A stretch of 64,000 nucleotides of DNA from Cystobacter fuscus (GTDB lineage Bacteria > Myxococcota > Myxococcia > Myxococcales > Myxococcaceae): NCBI RefSeq assembly GCF_002305875.1, contig NZ_CP022098.1:5332001-5396000 (forward strand), read 5' to 3'. Position numbers and translations under genes: made by a program. Below, in pieces: positions 15,001-21,427 of the stretch. Below the pieces are notes generated by a model. That model was not told where the DNA came from. It was given only the letters and a program-made list of their open reading frames with translations, and did not search any database. Each line of letters begins with the position of its first letter. Position 1 is the stretch's first letter.

Positions 15001-18000
15001 GCAGCGAAGCGCGCTCACCCTGCCGAGCGACATCCGCGGCCTGACGGTTGCCGCGGGACGGGCGTACGTGTGGTCGGCGGATGGGATGCTGCGCGTGGTG
15101 GATGTGAACTCGCCTGCTCGTCCCCGGCTGCTCTCGGTGAGCGCCTTCGGGGAAGGGTCGCTCACCGTAGCCGGTGGCCTGCTGCTGGCCGCGGGGCAGA
15201 CGGGGCTCCGGGTGGGCGTGCTGCCCGTGCCTCAGGTCGTGTTGGAGCCGGCGGTGGTGGGTGTCTCCGCGGGACCCGCGCGCGGACTGGCGGCTTGGGG
15301 AGGGCGCCTGTTGCTGGCCGCGGATGGCGAGGGATTGCTGGGCGTGGCGCTCGACGAGCCCAATGCGCCCACCCGGAGCGCCCAGGTGAAGGCGGGCCTG
15401 CATGTCTCGCAGGTCGAGCGCTTGGGCCAGGACGTGTTCTGGCTGGACGGGACCCAGTTGTCGCTGCAGACCGAGACGTCCTCGGGTGTCTTGTCCGAGG
15501 TGGACAACAACCGGAAGTCGCAACTGGCGGCGCTCGGAGCCGTGGAGCGCTTCGACGTGTCGCCGCGCCGCCTGTGGACGATGGCGGCGGGCGGTGTGCG
15601 CTCGGCGGTGTTGCCGGGGGTGACGAACGCGAAGAGCCTGAGTCTGGGCACCACCACGCTCGACGTGGCGGGCGACGAGGATCTGGCGGTGGTGGCCCAG
15701 AGCAGGTCGGGCTTCGCCCTGGTGCAGGTGGACGCCTCGGGCACCCTCGTGCTCAGCGCGTCCGTGGCCAGCACCGAGGTGGGGTCCGACATCGAGGCGG
15801 TCGCGCTCGAGGGGAACCTGGCCGTGGTGGGTGGCGAGTCGGGCTTCGCCGTCTACGACGTGAGCAAGCGGAGCGAGCCGGTCCAGAAGTCCTTCACGCC
15901 GGGGCGAGACGGCCAGGGCGTGCATCGCATCCGTCTCTTCGGCGGGCTGGCGTTGATTGGCAGGAAGGGCGCGGCTCTGGAGGCCTGGAGCCTGGCGGAT
16001 CCCTCCCATCCGGAGCGTGTCGGCAGCTACGCCGCGCAGAACGCGGAGGACATGGTGCTGGCCAATGGCCATGTGGTGGTGGCGGACTCCAGCGCGGGCG
16101 TGCTGGTGTTCCCGATGCCGGATGAGGCCGTGCCTCCGTCTGGACGGCTCGTGGCCCCGCTCACGGTGTCCGAGGCGGCGGCGGGCACGTCCATCTCCGT
16201 GGAGGGCACGGCTTCGGGCCCGCGGCTGGACGATGCCGAGTTGTGGGTCAACGAGCAGCCGTGGGTGCGTCTGAACGGGGCGCTCCACGCTTCCTGGACC
16301 GTTCCCGCTTCCGCCTCGCCGGGGGAGGTCTTCCGCCTGCGCTTGCGGACACTCGGCGCGGGAGGGATGAGCTCGTCCACGGTGCATGAGGTCCGGGTCG
16401 GGGAGGCGGAAGGCAGCGGCTCCTTGAGCGTGAAGATCGCCTCGGTCTCCGCGCCACCCTCGTGTGGTTCGAGCTGCGTTGCCGAGTATCCCGCCGGATA
16501 CCCCGTGGAGGTTACGGTGACGGGGACGGAGGCGGGGACGGGCGGCGTGCCGCCGCCGCCCTATTCGGTGTACATGAGCCTGGAGGGGCCGGGGGCGGAC
16601 CAGAAGTTCGCGCTGGGCACGCTCACCGCACAGACGGACAATCCCCTGTCCTTCAAGGGGACGGTGCGGATTCCGGCGGTGACCGCGCCGTTCACGGGAA
16701 CCCTGGTCGCGCGGCTCTACGATGGGACGGGCCGTGGGTTCGTGGCCGAGCGGACCGATGTGAAGGTGAAGGCCTACGTGAGCGCGCCGACGCTCTCGTC
16801 GGGCCTGCCCTCCCTTGTGCGCGCGGGGCCGTACATCAATCGCTTGTCACTCGTGGCACAGGATGGCGGTGCCCTGACCCTGCGCCTGCTGATGAGCGCG
16901 GTGTCGGAGGGTCCGACTCCGGGAGCGGCGAACCAGCTCCTGGCCAGCGCCGTGGGCACGCCAGGAAAGGTGTCCTTGTTCCACCCGTTGGTGTTGCCCG
17001 CGGATTCGGAGGGCAAGTACGTCACCCTCCAGGTCGTTGCCGAGAAGGCCGATGGCACGAAGACCCCGCTGGAGACGGTGACCTATTCCATCCGGCCGGA
17101 TGGCGAGCCGCCGACCGTCAGCGAGTTCCTCGTGGGTGGCAAGCCGTGCACCGACGGTCAGACAGTGCTCGATGCCTACCAGGCGCAGCGAATCGCCGTG
17201 TCCGCGAGTGCCAGCGACAAGGATGAGGACTTGACGTCGTTGGTCATCTACTCCGAGTACAACAACAAGAAGACGGCGGAGTTGTCCTGGTCGGGTCTCA
17301 ACGCCAGGAATGGACAAGTGGGCGGCCAGTACAAGATGGCCTTGTACGCCCCGGGCCATGAGTCGGTCACGCTCACGGCCGAGGCAATGGATTCCACGGG
17401 CCGTCCGAGCAGACAGTCGTGCAAGGTAGGCTTCAAGACGCCCGAACCCAAGCCGACGGTGGTGTACATGGAGTTCGTTCGGGACCCTGTCGACGGGCCG
17501 AATGACGTGCGTGTCAAGGACACGGGAACCCTGAAGGTGACCGGCTACCACCCCGTGTCGATGGGGAGCGTCAAGTTGACGATGAAGCAGTACTCGGGTG
17601 AGCAGTCATTGCCCACCGTCGTGGCGTGCGCTTCCGGAGAAACGTACTGCCGGCTGGAGGTGAAGAACTACGAAGTTCCCTCCACCAGCGAACTGACAAT
17701 GATCGTCACGGTGACCTCCGAGTCCGGTGTTGCGGAAACCTTCCCGTCGGGTGTTATCAGGGTGAACTCCAATACCAGGCCCCGGCTCAGGCTGGAGTTG
17801 CCCCGGTACGTCAAGAAGGGGGTCCCGTTGGACCTGAAGGGCTTCGCCGCGGATGATCGCAGTCCGCTGAAATGGGCGCAGTTCCGCGTGGACGGAGCAA
17901 CGGATGAGCTGCCAAAGCAGATGAATGTGGCAGTCAATAACGACTCCACTCCCAGCAGGCCGCTGGAGCTTCGCTCCTACACTCCCGTCCAGGAAGGAAA

Positions 18001-20326
18001 GTTGACCGTGCGACTGGCTGCGCTTGATAGCGCGGAGCAGTACGAGGAGATCTCTCAGGTCGTTGACGTGATTGATCCGGTGTCGCCGCCTGATGGCACG
18101 CTCATCTCCGAGGATGATAGGAGTTTGGACGGCAAGGATCTGCTCGTCGAGGATGGAAGAACGCTGATCATCAATGGCTCGCACTCGTTCAAGAATCTGC
18201 TCGTGATGGGAGGAGGCAAGCTCACCCACTCCATGCAGGAGGCGACGCAGGGAAGCGTCAAGTTCATGGATCTCTCCATCGAGGAGACGATGTTCGTGGA
18301 CTCGCAAAGCTCCATTGATGTGTCCGGGAAGGGCTTCCTGGGTGGGGCGGTCTCCAACGACTCGGAGATCTCCCATGCCGGGCGCACGGTGCGGATGGAT
18401 GGCACCGAGCTGCTCCGCAACGTGCCCGCGTTGACGGGGAGAACCTCCGGAAGCCATGGTGGCTATGGTTCTTCCAATGCTCCCGACCAGACGCCGATGG
18501 AGGTGTACGATGATGCCATCGATCCCTGGTTCCCCGGGGCGGGTGGTGCGGGAACCGCCTCGTCGGCGGGTGGGTCCGGCGGTGGCCTGGTCCGCATCAA
18601 CGCGAAGACCCTGCAGATGGACGGCTGGGTGTATGCGAACGGCACTGACGCTTCGGATGCGAGTGGTTACGACGGCGCGGGTGGTGGCGTGAAGCTGAAG
18701 GCGCAGACCCTGGTGATCCTTGGCGAAGTGGAAGCCCGGGGTGGGACCAAGGGCGGTGGTGGTCGGATTTCGGTCGTGAGTGGGCCCGTCGCTCAAGGGT
18801 GTGGATACACGTCCTCGAATGGCTCTTGTTGGTCCGCGAACGACTTTTCCGCCCACTACGTGAGCCACCTCGCGGGAGCAGGGACGGTTCACATGCAGCA
18901 AGGGGAGTCACTCGCGGCGGAGCGCCACGACTTCAAGGTCTCTGGCAGCGACACCAACAGCCTGGAGTTCGTAAGCATGGCCAGGGCCACTCCGATACCT
19001 GGTGGCGAGTATGAGACGTTGACGGTTTCCTATGGCGCGAAGGTACGCGTCGTGAACGATGTCATCGTCCAGAGTTTCGTCCAGTGGCAGCGCACCTTCG
19101 CGGAGTTCGCCGGAAATCTGACGCTGCCTGGACAGAAAAACAGTAATGGGCATACAAGTTTGGTGTTGGCGGCGCCCATGTCCGTTGCCGGCACCCTCTC
19201 GTCCGACACGGAGCGCCTGGACATCAAGGCGAACTCGACCTTCCAGTCGATGTCATTGCCCCTGCTGACGGAGCTGTCGTTGGATTTCTCCGCGTCAAGT
19301 GCCAGGGGCGTGGTGCATCTGCTCAATCCGTCCAGCTTGCCGAACACGACCGTTGTCCGATTGTCCAATGCCACCTTGTCGCTGGGCGGCAGTACTCAGG
19401 CGACATGGTCGAAGCTGGACATGGATTACAACTCGGTTCTGACCCTCGAAGCCCCGACCACGACGGCGACCCACAAAATCGATCTGAATGTCACGGAGCA
19501 GATCGTCATCGGGTTCAGTTCGAAAATAGACGTCAGTGGCCTGGGCTCGCTAGGTGATTATCAGGACCTGGCCAGGGCGGGCGTGAGTGGCAGCCATGGT
19601 GGATATGGCTCCTCGTCGGAATCGACTCCCGCCATGAGCACTCATGGTGATTTCACCCAACCCGCGGAGTCTGGCTCGGGTGGCGTGGGTTACACCGTGG
19701 TCGATGACGGGGTGGAACACCACTACAGGGGTGGCAACGGTGGCGGTTCCGTGAAGCTCTCGACCGGGTGGCTCGTCCTGCAAGGAGAGATCCTGGCCGA
19801 TGGTTCTCCGGGCGAGGGTCCCACCCCCTGGGGTGGCTCGGGAGGCAGTGTGTGGATCGAGGTTCCGAAGGGGGCGTTGATCGACACCGGTGGCAGGATT
19901 CACGCCAGGGGCGCCCCTGGGAGCGGTGGTGGTGGTCGTATCTCCTTGCGGTTCGCGAATTTCCATGACTTCTCTGGAACCGAGGTCCGCTCGCGTTATC
20001 TCGTCTCCGCGCAGAGCGCACACAGTGGCGCGGGGACGGTGTTCCTCGAACAATTCGAGGTTCCCGAGGGCGGTGGCGAACCGGTGTCTGTGTCCAGGCA
20101 GCTTTGGATCGACAACAGAGGACACCTGTCCCACGCCACGCCCACACCCCTGCTGCCTCCGCAAAACGCGGCGTCCTTCCATCTGGACCAGTTGTGGATC
20201 GGCGGTTCCGCCTACGTCTGGAAGGACAGCCGGGTGACGGTGGGTACGCTCATCGGTGGCGACACGGGACTGTGCACGGAGCCCACCCTCGAGCAGTGCG
20301 AGGCGCCGCTCCCGAGCACTCCGTGA
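2..20326 (+). CDS. Giant modular surface protein with TIG/IPT, beta-propeller and SbsA-type Ig repeats (5' end outside window)
   Basis: The frame is open from the first bases, so the true start and any signal peptide lie upstream; a GTG at 29 is only an internal codon. More than 6,770 codons remain. From the left edge a module recurs about every 1.9 kb: paired TIG/IPT domains (near 340, 2,280, 4,550, 6,270, 8,240 and 10,020), then an LVIVD-like propeller with strands such as LYVATADTG, then an SbsA-type Ig domain with the PVIKD/FSEDI-type strand. After 10,830 come Ig-like strings and two more propellers (12,350-13,190 and 14,375-16,120). The end holds two glycine-rich blocks with GSHGGYGSS (18,100-18,910 and 19,440-20,080). 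Such architecture fits a secreted or cell-surface adhesin. Giant myxobacterial proteins of this kind are sometimes annotated as gliding protein AgmC; I recall this only loosely and do not assign the name. The module content is clear, the role is not. Confidence 0.85.
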   Translation, partial: ALKIKFSRPVIVPAADGQGDLGSIQLLKLNSSAGEPQVITLSPAKGSVSDEISVTLDGRLLASDMGYRLAVNGLKAAVEIPGEPTKAGAVMAGPFSTEFKTAKDSVGAFVAMNIQSLSPREGPSSGGTRVVICGTGIPQDVAVFFGGVPAQNVQVENTLSEGCQSRVTVSTPGGEGAATLELRNPKTLASVRRVGAFLYHQQLTLTAITPNRGPSTGGTRVLLEGTGFVSTGQTKVLFGAVPALRVRVLGTKVIEAFTPSGSRGAVEVTVVNPDGETSKLSKEKGFTFEQPTNSAVAMNGEINDLLVIGDYAYVLSNGSLRVLDLSGFYRKGSFEGTPIPPELRDELVDEDRDGQDDRLVGQVGIPGRSFALAYSTENSDRLYVGTGTLDSKTNRYTGSNIVEVDIGDPSAPKISRSTVAGKPGAMFALDVRGDRLLGATGEAGLSSFDVSHAPFPTHVLKTGKAAHALAVQDALAVMGTSHWALGDVFSEGELHSVSVEGAPRLKHMVPMDVQQVRLRDHVAYVAAGAKGLAIVKVGPSPDYALNDPLFVPLGKENSFFASDVRLAGDLAYVAAGAAGVVVVDISDIDHPKVLHSVRGVRGGDARRVALAGSRLVTGRRGSTGLWSLEFGPPAELTVVSTSVAPGEYVPLDLPEVAVSLSTTVTPESAKAAFTLTYDQGALKDQTLDCGFLDVGTAQAPVSTLVFRRRQNNDGQTPCGPLPANATFKLKLSTALTTPDKKPLLGSLDLTFHSVKAVGRRPVFSRMAPRVGPTNAETQSTLIGNFFDADVQVWVGGRRAEVRADVGHETQILHVTVPSNGEAGLADVVVLNPASGLSVRRVGGFFFTEPMLVSSGSPRFFNPKGGTTLTIEGKGFLPSWALTGGDLEVEVGGRKATAVSVVSPWVLSARLPTGSFGDKVVTVRKPTGSGSFENTNVPGTFGYGLNFPGFDDDAHAPPKAESVLTVFPTALAADPNLDGFIYSSAGSVAGGNRIEDRPYTGRYTGQGTYWDSNRVASYDVTKVMGDRGAGASSVSPLDWQVDELNAVLLGYLPSGTPVPDVEVAPDSLDVAIQQTATTSNLLVANGSSGLSIIDVSTPYDAGSGPHKLKARARAQFGAFGTPEYATRVVPTPMGSWVLFSKMEHNPPPNSPCLTTHPAASAGGAVRFIDTRNPDDPFLVSELGGGSSFDPFGMALEGDRLFVASGGHEGLYYCPTRLLPPPPEFSVHGGQRVTYHTNGESPSGALDIFENSAEGMRHAAHLEFPYNLTDVVVVRRTVADPTKQGGFKQQKTAIVAAAEKGLLFLEVGEGETARELKRIAFDEKLSNTPGQPRRLRLLGDMLFVASNEGGVVLVDVSDPREPVLVSGGNTEPAVDVLVHRDQLLLASETHVDELYVQNTLALGMEPARDSVISPLTSSLVVSFTQPIQAASDYEARGLVQLMDLTHGELVGGIEPTVSDSTANGKKRFTLTVKTEGKLLPNTHYELWLSKELPNANGGQLWLPFNGRFQTGPEGSQAPVISSVSPVTLSTAGNQTLTIKGSGFTDKTEVRIGRSLVTQVTASSDGSTLTVVTPSAKEAGPVDILVVNAGVLQDEMPSGVFYLDDLTASGVTLWPDHGPVEGGNVVTLKLPVSALSPETRVSVGGIALPRTDVDIVSLSTLKFTAPRMMRSGVVDVTITRGEEETPLRVATYSYDLPVGSTINLPGFPPRVASELKLVEDTLYVGVATPNHEGLEIFNTSLVDRPLRLGGVRTQAPVRGLDVSGNLALLAEGQRLTAVDVSTPSQAFEVYQSPTLGLATGVRVEGNTAFVSITDPQASKGYVQRFDLTGPEIRLVDDPLVPASVPLDADALALDLGEDRFYTLSSDFQNNRGTGLYLSIYTREGTPKGRVVVDKNLVSYEELVRSRLTVRAGRAYVTAGKRVYVFDVSAGNEPQPVLLQTTDMEAPASGMTWAGGALYVATADTGTTVVSVPPAELLPVEWSPASNSIAPRKTKISVSFTLPVIKDPADAGFEKSFTVTARKPGGLARPIEGTTEVVYAVHGSTLLFTPEEEFQPSEFVLVEVTGLKSVDGRTQAHPLLFEFSVAEDGGSQPVITSVMPSLGQVDQDIPLTIHGQGFRSGTQVRVGGIVYMPTLIDSPASEGCQKPQLAGCQQLRMTLLANKHQAGPALVEVLDHDSVTASGMTASLPGGFLFLAKPVLDSLTPDLSPQAGGTWVTLSGAGFAPGLKVFFDADRNDCLPSDGACRGRSLDVRVLSTARALALAPPHDQGSVMVRITREDQPKISDPGKPFTYGSGAVARLDTPPTRDVLVADGVIYAAVGGEAEIDPATHKTLRHPSGALLVANPADPTNVLELKRDVFSATNGAWRLARSGQRLFLAAGSAGLRVYDISAKAEPSLLGTLPSAQGEVVDVAVSGHMLYAAHGKGVTAYILSETELPLQVGSRDVPGGATALAVHGDRLLVASGTSTQEKLHVLDARVGDLKQLAESSLGGRARHISTEGSRIFVSLGLAARVAIFNWVEQTRTLESKEALVLASGDKARSAEQTWVTAGIAYVAAGGGKVQRFAVPLDGTPFFVADTPVFGDVRTLAFMGRYLLVGTWVLNSGSGVVELPVPAGSSVSNASLAGQLLSVAMDSIELRGTVPAQGERVAISTVPEVLLSELPASNTLGAIKLSREDSAGEPVTVFKESQSDEGGARVVLKPTSWLEPDSKYVLSIEPSLASIQGGPLKVHAEVHFSTSASAPGDTTAPRLDHPEPAYALEAGGTKTVLFGQGFVEGATVHIGDTQASDCEHGRTQDNKWSTLTCTVPSGRAGAAAVKVENPNKLSVTRLGAFRYLEEPEIYSVSPEFIPVGSSTRVTLQGKGFFSGTTVKFGNQTASDIVLKNGGALEVSAPTRVVGPVKVSVETPGAARGLGASHEYGKDFTFTLEQVASLPIAGDVSAWVGGTLLSARSGKLLARDVYNPDVPGASWEVAGVVNPRGLAVVGDAALLAGRGEVVRYSLGTCGMASGMTCTPVETSRVALAASTTQISALAANERFTVLAVEGSAELLLLQTNEDKKLEVMTQTQVGWGSVKALGLAGDMLAVLEQDGASVHLKLLNLADRSLSALGSWSAFPSGSTAYGLAASGTQVVVATEQGLTLFDVAQPGDVRTLGTWTTPVGLSGPRSVAFQGPWLLAAGTERAWWIDTTGISDSTLEPGKRLRTRTFVADTMPWPRVLMGRGLATIATSSKTVLYSTLPYPSVVTASPVPGGGMTAGETLSVSVPLEQAGVDPGIQLLDSYQDPVTLGPVERMGSTFSRKVPGPLAVGTTYTARVELAPTGFLGGELAAWSFPVVGRAGAPQARVSSLRPDFGSQEGGFPVEITGSGLSRATAVYFNDKLAPIQEGTKSDTALTVLVPGATVPGQALVRVQLGEEGGIDVPGGFIYMAPFTVTSVSPSEVDLKGGLVRISGSGFTRGLSVSFDKMSLPLLSYSAGLVEVQVPSGSAGDVVLTLKQGSTERTILVKRMDLSPPTVVEWGPKPTEGGGRITRSPTFTMLFSEDIVCGTGCTVTLAPAKGGAPVSGAAPVVNGRLMTFTPAGELSHTTDFLLTVQGAKDTSGNVMVAASRTFKTKDDEAPRLALKLVGGSDSFEPLSSINIAAGVEVAFELIASDNSGLFGPVRFKVGTTTVYPSVDGFFHFKWLHSQERIPQPLEATVKDEAGNETTHRWTVIPTSNPPPTVKFNNPPVSAEVGALVDVQIQASSTQALQSVELRLGTTVLRTVTASQGEKNKTLDYKWRVPVGTIHVLTAMATDAEGQPATPQSIKINVLQDKTAPRVTWLSPVQDMHVVSGTSLALSVAVEEANTVVTTHFSSIVANVETPLPGGSFSGRPRTMQWVAPNVTAKTAYTLKAVARDDASPTPNAGEGQVTVTVEPPGPAPTVFFTSPAVNPDCFSTTPVVSDNCFVTEGKPLGVSVQAYAQRGIARVRLHMEGSPDEDAVVLTRPPYDHTFVVPAVKQGERGVFTLKAIAEDVVGLESEPTFLSLMVKADDSKPDLELTSVPGGPVFLGGSTLVVNASSNAQQLTTSVTVGTSSLSSTEGGRTYALPRGAGGDSVVISAEAMAGGQKLQSSKSGILALFASAEPDEVASGEQGSYLSAVRGEQWALLRDNGAGGAVLRVRSLKSGLEQGSESFSGQAVGVAITQDGVAVALRDLAANALWLLSPSGQKLSSEPIEIWSRPTALVAVRGGLAVGTREGVELRRASDGALAARLPLGEVRALAADGEHLLVLTGTTLQMLDVSWLHAPRVVGTSPSVAEATRVALSQERACVVGTEIQCFKVTSGGLQAAQRTVALGTAFRSVTALGPWLLVGTTEGLQVFDTVSEPTLVGLFPKMAGDVVARGGDILAASSDGLRRLRLGRGGAKPQVSLSASELNPIKGARLGLKASVTAEASAQAPLDAYTAELHVNGKVVEVLDSRVPSTVDLSVSGEPVTLVLVVRDQSGHTEKSLEYEVSPREPQPGDAMLASLEVPEGLIKEGSWFKVVPVPVVPGLVDRVEYEVQGIPGTTDAHAPHLTALLQAPSMAVGSLLPSKVRVTATPFDAQNKPGPSVFADVDVEPDTAPTGQVVSLEREGLDAIPGGGLVKVRASLSQSSELARLIFLVDGQQQQEQFVLGSLSVTLRMPRVSESKDVWVTVEGWDAHGRELQPARLSLHVEAAPCIVLGTASGASAHCASLKVEPSGEEIAEGSLLRAWVENTDAAGVTKVELKVNGVSGSSSLSYVLPEDVLAGTLLRLDATVTNGARQSQTLSRQYRVTPRVWPTQWGQALGGDFVGARHMAVLGDRIAVATASGLSVGTLIRGANPTIEDVHSVTLAGEPTGLSLRGHLAIVGRGAAGVDVVDVSGVPERIGHLDKRASSLAGDSTIVIHDAQDNSLWSLRLDTPAAPGVSRMAPASGVVTRVLPGCHGGVMLSLPDRVSCTYTDGTAARTLTASFSGTAVAAEFEEETLFVAVNQSLLAFTPSGNALVQRSALTLPSDIRGLTVAAGRAYVWSADGMLRVVDVNSPARPRLLSVSAFGEGSLTVAGGLLLAAGQTGLRVGVLPVPQVVLEPAVVGVSAGPARGLAAWGGRLLLAADGEGLLGVALDEPNAPTRSAQVKAGLHVSQVERLGQDVFWLDGTQLSLQTETSSGVLSEVDNNRKSQLAALGAVERFDVSPRRLWTMAAGGVRSAVLPGVTNAKSLSLGTTTLDVAGDEDLAVVAQSRSGFALVQVDASGTLVLSASVASTEVGSDIEAVALEGNLAVVGGESGFAVYDVSKRSEPVQKSFTPGRDGQGVHRIRLFGGLALIGRKGAALEAWSLADPSHPERVGSYAAQNAEDMVLANGHVVVADSSAGVLVFPMPDEAVPPSGRLVAPLTVSEAAAGTSISVEGTASGPRLDDAELWVNEQPWVRLNGALHASWTVPASASPGEVFRLRLRTLGAGGMSSSTVHEVRVGEAEGSGSLSVKIASVSAPPSCGSSCVAEYPAGYPVEVTVTGTEAGTGGVPPPPYSVYMSLEGPGADQKFALGTLTAQTDNPLSFKGTVRIPAVTAPFTGTLVARLYDGTGRGFVAERTDVKVKAYVSAPTLSSGLPSLVRAGPYINRLSLVAQDGGALTLRLLMSAVSEGPTPGAANQLLASAVGTPGKVSLFHPLVLPADSEGKYVTLQVVAEKADGTKTPLETVTYSIRPDGEPPTVSEFLVGGKPCTDGQTVLDAYQAQRIAVSASASDKDEDLTSLVIYSEYNNKKTAELSWSGLNARNGQVGGQYKMALYAPGHESVTLTAEAMDSTGRPSRQSCKVGFKTPEPKPTVVYMEFVRDPVDGPNDVRVKDTGTLKVTGYHPVSMGSVKLTMKQYSGEQSLPTVVACASGETYCRLEVKNYEVPSTSELTMIVTVTSESGVAETFPSGVIRVNSNTRPRLRLELPRYVKKGVPLDLKGFAADDRSPLKWAQFRVDGATDELPKQMNVAVNNDSTPSRPLELRSYTPVQEGKLTVRLAALDSAEQYEEISQVVDVIDPVSPPDGTLISEDDRSLDGKDLLVEDGRTLIINGSHSFKNLLVMGGGKLTHSMQEATQGSVKFMDLSIEETMFVDSQSSIDVSGKGFLGGAVSNDSEISHAGRTVRMDGTELLRNVPALTGRTSGSHGGYGSSNAPDQTPMEVYDDAIDPWFPGAGGAGTASSAGGSGGGLVRINAKTLQMDGWVYANGTDASDASGYDGAGGGVKLKAQTLVILGEVEARGGTKGGGGRISVVSGPVAQGCGYTSSNGSCWSANDFSAHYVSHLAGAGTVHMQQGESLAAERHDFKVSGSDTNSLEFVSMARATPIPGGEYETLTVSYGAKVRVVNDVIVQSFVQWQRTFAEFAGNLTLPGQKNSNGHTSLVLAAPMSVAGTLSSDTERLDIKANSTFQSMSLPLLTELSLDFSASSARGVVHLLNPSSLPNTTVVRLSNATLSLGGSTQATWSKLDMDYNSVLTLEAPTTTATHKIDLNVTEQIVIGFSSKIDVSGLGSLGDYQDLARAGVSGSHGGYGSSSESTPAMSTHGDFTQPAESGSGGVGYTVVDDGVEHHYRGGNGGGSVKLSTGWLVLQGEILADGSPGEGPTPWGGSGGSVWIEVPKGALIDTGGRIHARGAPGSGGGGRISLRFANFHDFSGTEVRSRYLVSAQSAHSGAGTVFLEQFEVPEGGGEPVSVSRQLWIDNRGHLSHATPTPLLPPQNAASFHLDQLWIGGSAYVWKDSRVTVGTLIGGDTGLCTEPTLEQCEAPLPSTP

Positions 20327-20338
20327 GTCCCGAGGGGC

Positions 20339-20363
20339 GGCCCGGCGGTCGTTTCGCCGGGCC
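20339..20363 (+). terminator. Hairpin after the giant gene
   Basis: A perfect 9-bp GC stem (GGCCCGGCG / CGCCGGGCC) with a 7-nt loop starts 12 nt after the TGA of the giant gene. There is no clear T-run behind it, so it could be a weak intrinsic terminator or an mRNA 3' end stabiliser. It separates the giant gene from the PPIase-RHS pair, which suggests the pair has its own promoter. Confidence 0.45.
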
Positions 20364-20503
20364 CGCCCTCCGTTGCCGCTCGTTTCGTCAAGGCCCCATC
20401 CCCCGAGCTTCGCCAAGAGTGAATTCCATCTGTCAGCTAGACAACCTTGCTGGACGTGGGCGAATCTCGCGTCGCGTTCAAGATTTCCTGGAGTCGCTTT
20501 CGT

Positions 20504-21427
20504 ATGTCGCGGTGCTGGGGGGCTCTCTCCCTGAAGAAGCAGTCCCTCGAGTCACGCCCCGGGTGTGTCCTGTCCGCGCTGGGAATGGTGTTCACCTGGC
20601 TGGCGCTGTCCGGATGCGGTGACACCAAGGTGGTGGCGGAGGTGGGCCGAAGCAAGCTCCGGCGCGCGGACGTGGAGTTCTTCCGACAGACCTGGAGCCC
20701 GGGGGCGAGGCCCTCTGCGTCGGAGGCGCTGGGGGCCTTGGTGGATCAGCAGTTGCTGGCCGAGGAGGCCCGGCGCGAAGGGCTGGAGAAGGACGAAGTT
20801 GTCCGGGCGCGGCTGGCGGCGGTGGAGCGTGAGGTCCTGGCTCACGCGCTGAGGGAGAAGCGGCTGGCGGAGGCGGAATCCGAGGTCGCCCTGCGCGAGC
20901 GCTACGCGCGCGGCCGCGAGGGCCTGTCGCGCAGGCAGGTCCACGTGCGCCACCTCATGGTGCGCCTGCCGCCCAGGGAGGGCGCGCAGGGTCTGGCCCG
21001 CGCGCGCTCGCGCATCAACGGCTTGTATGCCCGGCTGCTGGGCGGGGAGTCCTTCGAGGTGGTGGCCCGCGAGGGCTCCGAGGACAGGGTGAGCGCGGAG
21101 AAGGGGGGCGACCTGGGCCTTGTGGAGGAGGGGCAGGTGGATGCCAGCTTCTTCGCGGAGGCGGTCGCCCTGAAGAAGGGCCAGCTGTCCAAGCCCTTCG
21201 CCACGTCCTACGGGCTGCATCTGGTGGAGGCGGTGGAGGACGTGCGCGTCGTGACGCCGGGCTTCGACGAGGTGCGGGGTCGGCTGGCGGCGGAGGCGCG
21301 GCGGGAAGCCGAGACGCGGCTGCTGACGGAGCTGCGCGAGAACATCGCGGTTCAGACGTACCCGGAGCGACTCGAGGTCCCCGCGGTGGGATCAGGGTCC
21401 GCGACGGACGCGGGAGAAACCCCATGA
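20504..21427 (+). CDS. Parvulin-type peptidyl-prolyl isomerase, lipoprotein
   Basis: The 307-residue protein starts at the ATG at 20504 (GGAG 10 nt upstream). An in-frame upstream start would only add residues before the signal. A basic N-terminus and a hydrophobic run lead to the lipobox LSGC, with Cys38 as the lipidated residue. A SurA/PrsA-like N-terminal helical part with a GALVDQQLLAEEA stretch is followed by a PpiC rotamase domain containing VRHLMVRLP, GGDLGLVEEGQ and FATSYGLHLVEAVED, typical of parvulins. It would catalyse prolyl cis-trans isomerisation in the periplasm or at the membrane. The stop overlaps the ATG of the RHS gene (ATGA), so a role in folding or export of that giant lipoprotein is a reasonable inference. 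The ORF is high GC like its neighbours. Confidence 0.85.
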   Translation: MSRCWGALSLKKQSLESRPGCVLSALGMVFTWLALSGCGDTKVVAEVGRSKLRRADVEFFRQTWSPGARPSASEALGALVDQQLLAEEARREGLEKDEVVRARLAAVEREVLAHALREKRLAEAESEVALRERYARGREGLSRRQVHVRHLMVRLPPREGAQGLARARSRINGLYARLLGGESFEVVAREGSEDRVSAEKGGDLGLVEEGQVDASFFAEAVALKKGQLSKPFATSYGLHLVEAVEDVRVVTPGFDEVRGRLAAEARREAETRLLTELRENIAVQTYPERLEVPAVGSGSATDAGETP

